Source: Pseudomonadota bacterium
GTDB lineage: Bacteria; Pseudomonadota; Alphaproteobacteria; Reyranellales; Reyranellaceae
Assembly (NCBI GenBank): GCA_018242505.1
Contig: JAFEBU010000038.1
Location: 1-64,000 of the forward strand
DNA length: 64,000 nt
Direction of reading: 5' to 3'
Shown: in pieces, positions 37,234 to 44,938 of the stretch
Position numbering within the stretch: the stretch's first letter is position 1
How the letters are laid out: each line of letters opens with the position of its first letter
Translations under genes and position numbers: made by a program
Notes under the pieces: generated by a model
Seen by the model: the letters and a program-made list of their open reading frames with translations, nothing else
Told to the model about the DNA's origin: nothing
Databases searched by the model: none

Positions 37234-37370
37234 CCTCCCCCCGTTTGCGGGGGGAGGTAGCCCGAAGCCGCGCGTGCTTGCACACACTTTGCAGAAGGGA
37301 TCATGCGTCGACGGCGATACATCTGTCGCGCCCGCCGCTACGCGGACGCCTCCCCGGAAAACCGGGGAGG
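37234..37370 (-). repeat. Dispersed palindromic repeat, copy 3 (inverted)
   Basis: Hairpins CCTCCCCCCG/CGGGGGGAGG (37234-37257, TTTG loop) and CCTCCCCGG/CCGGGGAGG (37349-37370, AAAA loop) bracket about 90 bp. Read on the minus strand, the part after the second hairpin (GGGGAGGCG then CCGCG) parallels copies 1 and 2. It lies between the YCII gene and the dehydrogenase gene. Confidence 0.65.
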
Positions 37371-37378
37371 ACGCAAAA

Positions 37379-38368
37379 CTACTTCAGCGCACCCGGATTG
37401 ATCACGTTGATCGGCTTGCCGTCCAGCCAAGCCTCGATGTCGGCGATCGTGCCCGCATAGAAGTGGCGGTAGCTCTCCTCGACGACGTAGCCCAGATGCG
37501 GCACCAGCGTGACATTGTCGAGCTTGGTCAGGGGATGGCCAGCCGGCAGCGGCTCCTTGTCGTACACGTCGAGCCCGGCATGGGCGATGGTCCCGTTCTT
37601 GAGTGCGGATATCAGCGCCGCCTCATCGACGATCGGACCGCGCGAAGTGTTGATCAGCATCGCCGTCTTTTTCATCTTGGCGAGGTCGCCTGCGCCGATC
37701 AGGCCGCGCGTGCGATCCGACAGCACGAGATGGATGGAGACGAAGTCCGACGTTGCCAATAGCTCGTCCTTGCTGACGAGCCTGGCGCCGCCCTGTTTCG
37801 CCTTCTCCTCGGTGAGATTCTGGCTCCAGGCGACGACATCCATGCCGAAGGCCTTGGCGTAGCCGGCGACCCGGCTGCCCAATCGGCCGAGACCGATCAC
37901 GCCCAGTCGCCTTCCTTCGAGCACGACCATGTTGCGGATGCCGTCGTGCCAGCCGCCGGAGCGCACCAGCTGCTCGGCCTTGGCGAGATCGCGGGCGCAC
38001 GACATCAGGAGTGCCCAGCACAGTTCGGCGGTCGAGGCATTGGAACCGCCGCCCGGTGTGTTGGAGATCGGGATACCGCGCTCAGTGGCCGCCTTGTCGT
38101 CGAGGCTCGACGCGCGCGCACCGGTCAACACCATGAACTTGAGATTGGGCAGCTTCTCGATCAGCGCCCGCGGGAAGGCCGTGCGTTCGCGCAGCAACTG
38201 CAGGACGTCGAAGGGCGCGAGCTTTTGTGCCGCATCGTCGATCGACGTGAAGGGCTCGTGGAAGACGGTGATCTCGACGCCGCGCTTGCGCAGCCGGTCC
38301 CAATCGCCAAGCTTGAGGGCGACCTTCTGGTAATCGTCGAGCAGGGCGAGCTTGATGGTTTGCGGCAT
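37379..38368 (-). CDS. D-2-hydroxyacid dehydrogenase (NAD-dependent)
   Basis: 329 residues. The NAD-binding fold shows GLGRLGSRVAGYAKAFGMDVVAW, and the catalytic set is Arg in LINTSRGPIVDEAAL, Glu in LDVYDKEPLP and His in VPHLGYV. It is a phosphoglycerate/glyoxylate-reductase-like enzyme of the 2-hydroxyacid family; the opening LALLDDYQKVALKLGDWDRL is typical of a subgroup found beside catabolic genes, whose substrate is not settled. AGGA precedes the ATG. It is divergent from a TauD-type oxygenase, with 62 bp between starts. Confidence 0.9.
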   Translation of the reverse strand: MPQTIKLALLDDYQKVALKLGDWDRLRKRGVEITVFHEPFTSIDDAAQKLAPFDVLQLLRERTAFPRALIEKLPNLKFMVLTGARASSLDDKAATERGIPISNTPGGGSNASTAELCWALLMSCARDLAKAEQLVRSGGWHDGIRNMVVLEGRRLGVIGLGRLGSRVAGYAKAFGMDVVAWSQNLTEEKAKQGGARLVSKDELLATSDFVSIHLVLSDRTRGLIGAGDLAKMKKTAMLINTSRGPIVDEAALISALKNGTIAHAGLDVYDKEPLPAGHPLTKLDNVTLVPHLGYVVEESYRHFYAGTIADIEAWLDGKPINVINPGALK

Positions 38369-38430
38369 GGCGTTTCCTGGGAGAGAATGGTGGGAACCGA
38401 AGGGCCCGACTATAGCCGCAGGAGGCGGCC

Positions 38431-39315
38431 GTGAGCATTACCGTCACGCCGACGCACCCCGAGTTCGTCGCCGGGATTTCCGGCATCGATCTCGCCCAGC
38501 CGCTGCATCAGACGGATCGCGATGCGATCGAAGCGGCTATCAACCGCTACGCCGTCGTGGTCTTTCACGACCAGACGCTCACCGACGACCAGCAGATCGC
38601 CTTCGCGCGCCATTTCGGGCCAATCCATTCGTCGGCGCAACGGGCACGCCACAAGAGCATCAAGCACCGGCTGGTGTCCGACGAGATTGCCGACATCTCC
38701 AATCTCGACGGCGACAACAAGGTGATGGACCAGACCGCGCGGCGCCGGCTCGACGGATTGGCCAATCGGCTCTGGCACACCGATGCCTCGTTCCGCGCCG
38801 TGCCGGGGGCGCTGTCGATGCTCTATGCCCATGTCGTGCCCGAGGAAGGCGGCGACACCGAGTTCGCCGACCTGCGCGCGGCCTACGACGCCCTGCCCGA
38901 CGCCAGGAAGGCGGAGATCGACGGGCTGGTCGCCGAGCACTCGATCTGGCATTCGCGCGGCCAGCTCGACGTCACGAAATATTCTCCCGAGGAGCTGGCG
39001 AGCCTGCCGCCAGTGCCACAGCGCGTGGTGCGCACCCATCCCGGCTCGCGGCGCAAGACGCTCTATATCGCGAGCCATGCCTCGCATATCGTCGGCATGC
39101 CGGTGCCGGACGGCCGCCTGCTGCTGCTCGACCTGATCGAGCATGCAACGCAATCCCGCTTCGTGCATGCCCATCGCTGGCGCCGCGGCGATCTCGTGAT
39201 CTGGGACAACCGCTGCACCATGCATCGCGCGCGGCCGTTCGACACCACCAAGGTGCGCGACCTGCGTCGCGTCACGACGCGCGACGTTGCCTCGACCCTC
39301 GAGCAGGCGGCGTAA
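38431..39315 (+). CDS. TauD/TfdA-family alpha-ketoglutarate dioxygenase
   Basis: 294 residues from a GTG with AGGAGG 6 bases upstream. The iron site is WHTDASFRAVPG (His and Asp, about 116-118) with the distal His in NRCTMHRARPFD (about 266), and the 2-oxoglutarate Arg lies in RDLRRVTTRD. The family hydroxylates sulfonates, herbicide ethers or other carboxylates with O2 and 2-oxoglutarate. The opening TPTHPEFVAGISGIDLAQPL is standard. Substrate is unknown; a paired D-2-hydroxyacid dehydrogenase is divergent. Confidence 0.92.
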   Translation: MSITVTPTHPEFVAGISGIDLAQPLHQTDRDAIEAAINRYAVVVFHDQTLTDDQQIAFARHFGPIHSSAQRARHKSIKHRLVSDEIADISNLDGDNKVMDQTARRRLDGLANRLWHTDASFRAVPGALSMLYAHVVPEEGGDTEFADLRAAYDALPDARKAEIDGLVAEHSIWHSRGQLDVTKYSPEELASLPPVPQRVVRTHPGSRRKTLYIASHASHIVGMPVPDGRLLLLDLIEHATQSRFVHAHRWRRGDLVIWDNRCTMHRARPFDTTKVRDLRRVTTRDVASTLEQAA

Positions 39316-39325
39316 GCGATCCCGA

Positions 39326-40174
39326 CTATACCGCGATATTGTCGATCAGGCGCGTGCGGCCGAGCCGTGCCGCAGCCGCCACGCGCGCCGGGCCGCGCAC
39401 CCGGTCCAATGGCGCGAGGCTCTCGGCATCGACGACAGTAAGATATTCGACCGTGTCGAAGCCTGCTTCGAGCAAAGCCTGCGCGGCGCGCTCGGCAACC
39501 GGAGAACAGGAGGCCCGACCGTCGCGCACGGCATCGGCGACGGCGTTTAGCCCGCGATAGAGCGCGAGGGCCGTCTTGCGCTCGGATGGCGCGAGGTAGC
39601 GATTGCGCGAGGACATCGCAAGACCGTCGGGCTCGCGCACGGTCGGCATGCCCACGATCTCGATCGGCATGTTGAGGTCACGCGCCATGCGCTTCAGCAC
39701 CTGGAGCTGCTGGTAGTCCTTCTCGCCGAAATAGCCGCGATCGGGCATCGCCATCATCAGGAGCTTGCACACCACCGTCGCCACGCCCTGGAAGTGGCCG
39801 GGCCGAAACGGTCCGCACAGATGGTCGGTCAGGCCCGCCACCGTTATCGTCGTGAGCTGCGGGCCGGGATACATTTCCTCCACGACGGGCGCATAGGCGA
39901 TCCGGCACCCTGCCGCTTCGAGCTTGGCGAAATCGCCGGCCTCGTCGCGCGGATAGGCGCCGAAATCCTCGTTGGGGCCGAACTGCGTCGGATTGACGAA
40001 GATCGAGGCCACCGGCACGTCGCCGCGATCGAGCGCCCCTTGCACCAGACTGACATGGCCCTCATGCAGCGCGCCCATGGTCGGGACCAGGCCGATGGTC
40101 CGACCGGCAGAACGGTGCTCGGCAACCGCTCGACGCAAGTCAGCAACACTCCGCACGACGGTCAGCGCTTTCAT
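39326..40174 (-). CDS. panC: Pantoate-beta-alanine ligase (pantothenate synthetase)
   Basis: 282 residues. The nucleotidylyltransferase HIGH motif is in PTMGALHEGHVSLV (about 31-44), the pantoate site FVNPTQFGPNEDF, and the KMSKS-like loop MSSRNRYLAPSERKTA, which closes over ATP. It makes pantothenate from pantoate and beta-alanine in the cytoplasm, for coenzyme A. panB and panD are not in the window. It converges on the dioxygenase gene. Confidence 0.96.
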   Translation of the reverse strand: MKALTVVRSVADLRRAVAEHRSAGRTIGLVPTMGALHEGHVSLVQGALDRGDVPVASIFVNPTQFGPNEDFGAYPRDEAGDFAKLEAAGCRIAYAPVVEEMYPGPQLTTITVAGLTDHLCGPFRPGHFQGVATVVCKLLMMAMPDRGYFGEKDYQQLQVLKRMARDLNMPIEIVGMPTVREPDGLAMSSRNRYLAPSERKTALALYRGLNAVADAVRDGRASCSPVAERAAQALLEAGFDTVEYLTVVDAESLAPLDRVRGPARVAAAARLGRTRLIDNIAV

Positions 40175-40372
40175 GCAATCCGCCTCGACCTCGACGCACT
40201 TTGCCTGCGATGGGAAGTTTTGGCGTCCCAGCGTCGATGAAACCGATAACTACATTTCCGCGGGAACACTATGAAATTCCCGTCATCCACGGAAAGAGTT
40301 GCGCCTGGCCGGCCGGAAGCTGCCCAAAATACTACGACCCCGGACCAATGACAGAGGACGGCTCTAGCAGGT

Positions 40373-40663
40373 TCAAACTGGCACCGGACAGGCTAGGTTC
40401 GAAATCCCCACTGAACTGCCTGTAATGAAGCTTCCAGCGATTGCCTGATTTATACAGTCCATTTTTATCACGAAGCAACTCTCACGCACTATTCGCTCCC
40501 ACGCCGAAGCATCGACGATAGGGACCTTATCGAGATTGCGAGAGTCGAGAATTGTGTTCGTCCAGGCCGCTGGAAAATGCCAACCTCGAAAGTCCTGATC
40601 CATCCAAAACAGTACACGTCCCATCGGGAGCAAGGTTACCGCGGATCGGGAATTACAAATCAC
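40373..40663 (-). other. Unrecognised 96-codon open frame in an AT-richer gap
   Basis: The 561-bp stretch 40175-40735 between panC and an ArsR gene is visibly less GC-rich than its surroundings. The only notable frame is this one, with a globular-looking middle (GRVLFWMDQDFRGWHFPAAW, DASAWERIVRESCFVIKMD). There is no ribosome site, no partner and no family I recognise. It may be the tail of a transferred, decayed gene rather than a live gene. A TTGACA at 40701-40706 may belong to the arsR promoter. Confidence 0.25.
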
Positions 40664-40735
40664 GGCATGGAGAGTATTCGCGGGATGTAATCGACGCCGT
40701 TTGACACAATAATCAGTTTCTACTAATCATAAGCA

Positions 40736-41053
40736 GTGACTGTTGACAACACCCAACTGACTGCGCTTGGTGACCCGACCCGTCGCACGATCTTCGAGCT
40801 GATTGCGGAACGTCCGCGCTCCGTCGCCGAGATCACCCGGCAGGTTCCGGTCTCGCAGTCAGCGGTTTCCCAGCATCTGAAAGTGCTGCGCGACTCACGC
40901 CTGGTCCGCGCGGAGCCGAAAGGTGCGAGCAACATCTATCACATCGATCCGCACGGGCTTGGTCAGATGCGTGCCTGGCTTGACCGGTTCTGGAGCAAGA
41001 CGCTGGTGGCCTACAAGGTGTTCGTCGAGCAATCGTCGAGGGAGTCAAAATGA
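40736..41053 (+). CDS. ArsR-family winged-helix repressor
   Basis: 105 residues from a GTG. The opening LTALGDPTRRTIFELIAERPRSV and the recognition helix region VSQSAVSQHLKVLRDSRLVRAEP are typical of the ArsR group without metal cysteines that is coupled to SRPBCC (AHSA1) proteins. It overlaps the SRPBCC gene by ATGA. The pair usually autoregulates. No clear Shine-Dalgarno precedes the GTG, and a TTGACA lies 30 bases upstream. Confidence 0.9.
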   Translation: MTVDNTQLTALGDPTRRTIFELIAERPRSVAEITRQVPVSQSAVSQHLKVLRDSRLVRAEPKGASNIYHIDPHGLGQMRAWLDRFWSKTLVAYKVFVEQSSRESK

Positions 41054-41535
41054 ACACGCATGTATCACCTGCGCCCGTGAGGCAGTCTGTCGTGGTCGAG
41101 GCGCCGATTGAACGCGCATTCAAGGTCTTCACCGAGCAATTCGGTCGTTTCAAGCCCAGCGAGCACAACCTGCTCGCCGTTCCGATTGCTGAGACGGTTT
41201 TCGAGCCGCGCGTCGGTGGCCACGTGTATGACCGCGGGGTCGACGGCAGCGAGTGCCGCTGGGCACGCGTCCTCGCCTACGAGCCGCCTAACCGGATACT
41301 GCTCAGTTGGGACATCAGCCCACGATGGCAGATCGAAACCGATCCGGAAAAGACCAGTGAATGGGAGGTGCTGTTCACCGCCGAGACGCCACACCGGACC
41401 CGCGTCGACCTCGAACATCGGAAGCTGGAGCGCCATGGCGACGGCTGGCAAGGCGTGCGCGACGGTGTTGCCGGCGACCAGGGTTGGCCACTGTACCTGC
41501 AACGCTATGCCGACCTGTTCGGACGCGCGGCCTGA
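41050..41535 (+). CDS. SRPBCC (AHSA1-like) domain protein
   Basis: 161 residues. The helix-grip fold is recognised by SVVVEAPIERAFKVFTEQFGRFKPSE, VFEPRVGGHVYDRGVDGSECRWARVLAYEPPNRILLSWDIS and the long C-terminal helix. Such proteins hold hydrophobic ligands; the ligand is unknown. It is translated with the ArsR repressor through the ATGA overlap, which makes it the repressor's likely target and perhaps its ligand sensor. Confidence 0.88.
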   Translation: MNTHVSPAPVRQSVVVEAPIERAFKVFTEQFGRFKPSEHNLLAVPIAETVFEPRVGGHVYDRGVDGSECRWARVLAYEPPNRILLSWDISPRWQIETDPEKTSEWEVLFTAETPHRTRVDLEHRKLERHGDGWQGVRDGVAGDQGWPLYLQRYADLFGRAA

Positions 41536-41630
41536 CGGAGGCGCATTGGGTTCCCGAACAGAGGCGACCACTTTCCGGGGTCGCGCCGTCCCGTTGTCAT
41601 CGAGATTCATCCAGAACGATGGAGGTCAGC

Positions 41631-42044
41631 ATGGAGGCCTATACTCTGAGTATCGTTGGAGTGCTCGCGCTCTGCCTTCTGTCCATCCTTCTGGCAATCC
41701 ATTCGGGATCGTCGAAAGGACGTGCAGGGGCGCTCTCCGGTCCAGTGCTACCGGCCGACGACGGAAACCTTCTCTATCGTATCGACCGCGTACACATGAA
41801 TGCCGTGGAGGCGCTGCCGCCTTTCGTCGTACCGGCCGTGCTGGCGATGATGGTACATGTCGGGCCAACCACGTTGGCGGCGCTGGTTTGGATCTATGTC
41901 GCAATCCGCCTGGCTCACCTGGTGATCTATTTGCGCGGCGGCAACGCGGCGAAAGGTGGCAGCGTCAGAACGATTCTCTATGTATCAGGCGCGCTGGTCA
42001 CCGTGATTCTTATTGTCGTAACTGGCTGGGTAGCCATCTACTGA
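41631..42044 (+). CDS. MAPEG-family membrane protein
   Basis: 137 residues from the ATG at 41631, chosen because GGAGGT lies 5 bases before it. Four transmembrane helices fit the MAPEG fold. The motif HMNAVEALPPFVVPAVLA matches the conserved RxxRAHxNxxExxP signature (here RVHMNAVEALP), and IYVAIRLAHLVIYL is the third helix. MAPEG proteins include membrane glutathione transferases; activity here is unproven. It lies 95 bp after the SRPBCC gene on the same strand. Confidence 0.87.
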   Translation: MEAYTLSIVGVLALCLLSILLAIHSGSSKGRAGALSGPVLPADDGNLLYRIDRVHMNAVEALPPFVVPAVLAMMVHVGPTTLAALVWIYVAIRLAHLVIYLRGGNAAKGGSVRTILYVSGALVTVILIVVTGWVAIY

Positions 42045-42217
42045 GGCATCGCGAGCCTTCAGGCTCGATCGATCGGCTCGAAGCCGTCGAGGTAGGCGGA
42101 TAGCGCCAGATCGGTCGCTTGCTTCGTAGGCCTTGAAGCTCTCGGCGGGCCGTCCAGGGAGAACGTCAGACCTGAACGAACTGGACGTGATCCCTTCGGG
42201 ATGGCAGCGCAGGTACG

Positions 42218-42340
42218 CTACGAGGTTGTGCGCCTTGTCGTGCCGTGGGCCAGCTCGGCCTTAATGATCTGTGCGGGCTCCAGCAGGGCGACGGTCACGA
42301 GCACAAGGTACGCAATGGCGAGAGAAGTTAGCGGTCGCAT
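42218..42340 (-). CDS. Possible 40-residue single-helix membrane peptide
   Basis: A short frame from ATG 42340 to TAG 42218 encodes one hydrophobic helix (SLAIAYLVLVTVALLEPAQI) followed by a basic tail (HGTTRRTTS). There is no clear ribosome site. It is the only coding-like signal in the 330-bp gap 42045-42374. It lies downstream of the phosphorylase gene on the same strand, 34 bp after its stop. Evidence is compositional only. Confidence 0.3.
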   Translation of the reverse strand: MRPLTSLAIAYLVLVTVALLEPAQIIKAELAHGTTRRTTS

Positions 42341-42374
42341 GCGCTCACAGCACGGTGGGATTGCCGAGACAGAG

Positions 42375-43187
42375 TCAAGCCTCCCCTTGCCGCCACCGTC
42401 GCGCGACCCTCAGCAAGACATCGAGCGACTCCTTCGCGCCGTCGGCGGCGCCCTTCTCGAAGTCGCCTTCGATCAGCCCCATCTGGTTGGTGACATGGGC
42501 AAAGCAGAGCACCGGCCTTCGACAGGCGGCTGCAAAGGCATAGAGTGCGGCCGCCTCCATCTCGACCGCGAGGATTCCTTCGGCACGGGCTGTCTCGATT
42601 GCCTCGGCAGTCTCGCGGAAAGGCGCGTCTGTCGTCCAGGTCGCGCCAATGAGCGCGGCCGTTACGCCGCCTTCGAGCGCCCCGCCCGCAAGACGGACGA
42701 GATCGCGATCGGCCATGCTGTAGTCGCTTGCCGGCAGGTAGTGATAGCTGGTGCCTTCGTCCCGCAATGCCCTGTCGACGATGATGAAGTAGGGCGGGGG
42801 GCGTACCGCCGCAATCTGGCCGGCCGACGTCATGCTGACGAGCAGCCGGCATCCGGAGGCGAAGAGCTGCTCGGCGACCAGCACGGCAAAGGCAGCGCCG
42901 ACAGCTTGGCCGACGATGCCGAACTCGATGCCGTCCTGGTCGAACGCATAGAGCTCCGTGTGATAGCAGGCCCACCGCTCATGGCGCCGGGCGCATCCCG
43001 CGCGCCGGAGATGAAGGACGATGTCGCCGTCAGGGTCGAGAAAGCAGATCTCCGGGACGGGGCCGGCAACGATCTTTTTCTGGCGACGTGCCTCGCGCAG
43101 CAGCGCATTGGGCGTGAAGACCGAAGGCGATCGATGGTCCTTTGCCCGCAAGATCGGTGGCATGGCGGGTTGACGGTCAGAAATCAT
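42375..43187 (-). CDS. Nucleoside phosphorylase-family protein (PNP/UDP superfamily)
   Basis: 270 residues from the ATG at 43187; 43163 is an alternative. The phosphorylase fold ends with the family marker ILAVEMEAAALYAFAAACRRPVLCFAHVTNQ, where EMEAA binds ribose, and contains LLVSMTSAGQI in the position of the phosphate/substrate loop. It would split a purine or uridine-type nucleoside with phosphate. The N terminus is atypical (SVFTPNALLREARRQK), as in a subgroup annotated only as phosphorylases. It lies 35 bp after the ArsR-rhodanese stop side, same strand. Confidence 0.82.
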   Translation of the reverse strand: MISDRQPAMPPILRAKDHRSPSVFTPNALLREARRQKKIVAGPVPEICFLDPDGDIVLHLRRAGCARRHERWACYHTELYAFDQDGIEFGIVGQAVGAAFAVLVAEQLFASGCRLLVSMTSAGQIAAVRPPPYFIIVDRALRDEGTSYHYLPASDYSMADRDLVRLAGGALEGGVTAALIGATWTTDAPFRETAEAIETARAEGILAVEMEAAALYAFAAACRRPVLCFAHVTNQMGLIEGDFEKGAADGAKESLDVLLRVARRWRQGEA

Positions 43188-43222
43188 GTCGCCTGAATGT
43201 CGGAGGACTGAAGGAGATCGGG

Positions 43223-43906
43223 CTACGGCTGGCCCGGGGGCGACGTTTCCATTGCATGGCCGGCCGCTTTCCACTCGGGAAGCCCGTCTTCGAGGCGGCG
43301 GACGAGGAAGCCCTGCTTCCGCAGCAGCGCGACGGCTTCAAAGGACAAGACGCAATAGGCGCCGCGGCAGTAGGCCACGATCTCGCGGTCTTTCGGCAGC
43401 TCGGCGAGCCGGCGCTTCAGCTTGTCCATCGGAATGTTCAGGGCGCCGGGGACATGGCCCAGCGCAAACTCGTCCTCTGGCCTGACGTCCAGCACCACGG
43501 CCGTACCCGCCTTCAGGCGGCGCGCCAACTCCTTGCGGGAAATCGGCTCGAGCTCGTCGAGCCGATGGAAATAATCCGAAACGATCTTGCCGACCTCGGC
43601 CCGATTGCGCTCGGCATAGGAGCGCAGCGCCGAGAGCAGCGACAGGATCGGCCCGTCCGCGAGCCTGTACAGAACCCGCTTGCCATCGCGCCGCGACTGC
43701 ACGAAGCCGCCGCGGCGCAGCTGCTGCAGATGCTGGGACGCATTGGCGACCGACAGGCCGGTGAGCTGGGCTAGCCGCTCCACTGACCGCTCCCCCTGCG
43801 ACACGTATTCGATCAGCTCCAGGCGGTGCGCGTGGCCCAGCACGCGCGCCAGCTCGGCGAACTGCTCGAAAATCTGAATCTTCGCGCTGGCCATTGACTT
43901 CCCCAT
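43223..43906 (-). CDS. ArsR-type repressor fused to a rhodanese domain
   Basis: 227 residues. An N-terminal winged helix (about 10-100, LGHAHRLELIEYVSQGERSV and LTGLSVANASQHLQQLRRGGFV) is joined to a rhodanese domain (about 120-215) with active-site Cys in VAYCRGAYCVLSFEAV. This fusion is a known reactive-sulfur or thiol-sensing design. The start may be 43906 or 43894 (GGGGAAG just upstream). It is divergent from a methyltransferase with a perfect inverted repeat between them, the likely operator. Confidence 0.92.
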   Translation of the reverse strand: MGKSMASAKIQIFEQFAELARVLGHAHRLELIEYVSQGERSVERLAQLTGLSVANASQHLQQLRRGGFVQSRRDGKRVLYRLADGPILSLLSALRSYAERNRAEVGKIVSDYFHRLDELEPISRKELARRLKAGTAVVLDVRPEDEFALGHVPGALNIPMDKLKRRLAELPKDREIVAYCRGAYCVLSFEAVALLRKQGFLVRRLEDGLPEWKAAGHAMETSPPGQP

Positions 43907-43917
43907 AGCATCCCAGA

Positions 43918-43943
43918 ATCATTCAATCAATAAATTGAATGAT
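43918..43943. promoter_or_regulatory. Perfect inverted repeat, probable operator of the ArsR-rhodanese regulator
   Basis: Arms ATCATTCAAT (43918-43927) and ATTGAATGAT (43934-43943), 6-base spacer. The ATTCAAT/ATTGAAT core resembles targets of BigR/SqrR-type ArsR repressors. It lies 11 bp from the regulator's start and reaches into the first possible ATGs of the methyltransferase, so binding would block both genes. Confidence 0.8.
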
Positions 43944-43953
43944 GAAGATATCC

Positions 43954-44637
43954 ATGGCCCACCCTGATCCTTATACTGACGACATCCAGGCCGACGAGCG
44001 CCCCGGTGAGGTACCCAAGGATGACCCGCACGGCCATTGGGAAGGCATGTATGCGACGAAGGCCGAGGACACCCTGAGCTGGTACCAGCGCCATTCAAGC
44101 CGGTCGCTGGCCTACGTCACGGCAGCGGCAAGCTGGGCAAGCCCGATCATCGACATCGGTGGTGGATCCTCGACCCTGGTCGACGACCTGCTGGCGCGCG
44201 GATACGCCAATATCACCGTCCTGGACATTGCCGAGGCCGGGCTGGCCAAGACGAAAGCCCGCCTCGGCGCACAGGCATCGCGCGTCAACTGGATCGTCGC
44301 CGACATCCGGCACTGGCACCCGCCACGCCTGTACGAAGTCTGGCATGACCGCGCGATGTTTCATTTTCTGACATCGGCCGAGGATCAAGCGGCCTACCTC
44401 GCCGCCCTGCGAGCCGGCACCACGCCGGAAGCGACGGTCATCCTGGCAACCTTTGCACCCGATGGTCCGGAGCAATGTTCCGGCCTGCCCATTCAACGTT
44501 ACAGTCCGCAAACCTTAGCCTCGTTGCTCGGCCCGTCCTTCAGGCTGGTGGAGGAGACGGCCGAGACCCACACGACGCCATCCGGCATCGAGCAACGGTT
44601 TTCCTACGCGGTCTTCCGTCGTGACCCGACGGCATGA
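43954..44637 (+). CDS. Class I SAM methyltransferase, divergent from ArsR-rhodanese
   Basis: 227 residues from ATG 43954; in-frame ATGs at 43939 and 43942 lie inside the operator palindrome and are less likely. Motif I is IIDIGGGSSTLVDDLL, with ITVLDIAEAGLAKTKARL as motif II and VWHDRAMFHFLTSAEDQAAYL. The opening HWEGMYATKAEDTLSWYQRH is typical of thiopurine/arsenite-type small-molecule methyltransferases found next to ArsR-rhodanese regulators. A soft-nucleophile substrate such as a thiol is inferred from that context. Confidence 0.85.
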   Translation: MAHPDPYTDDIQADERPGEVPKDDPHGHWEGMYATKAEDTLSWYQRHSSRSLAYVTAAASWASPIIDIGGGSSTLVDDLLARGYANITVLDIAEAGLAKTKARLGAQASRVNWIVADIRHWHPPRLYEVWHDRAMFHFLTSAEDQAAYLAALRAGTTPEATVILATFAPDGPEQCSGLPIQRYSPQTLASLLGPSFRLVEETAETHTTPSGIEQRFSYAVFRRDPTA

Positions 44638-44746
44638 CCGGTCCGGTCTTCGGCGTCGGGAATCTGCATCATTATTCCAAGTGAGCGAGGCGCGGCGGAG
44701 CGCTTCTTCGTGCCGCGCTGACAGGACGCAAAAGCCGTGTTCCTCT

Positions 44747-44769
44747 TTGCAATTGCAGATCATTCGCAA
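44747..44769. promoter_or_regulatory. Fur-box-like site upstream of efeUOB
   Basis: The stretch starts TTGCAATTGC and ends TCATTCGCAA, close to the TTGCAAATGA...TCATTCGCAA form of proteobacterial Fur sites. It lies about 170 bp before efeU and is the one structured element in the 300-bp gap 44638-44938. Confidence 0.55.
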
Positions 44770-44938
44770 CAGCGCGAGAATATATTACAGACACGAGGAC
44801 GAGATGCCGCGACTGAGGCGGAGAGCGGAGCTCATCGCTGCGCAAAGACCAACGACAGCGCCCATGATTGGTCGGGAGTGGGTGTGCGACGGCAGGATGC
44901 GTGAACCGCGCCATCCATCCATTCGTTGAGAAAACGGA

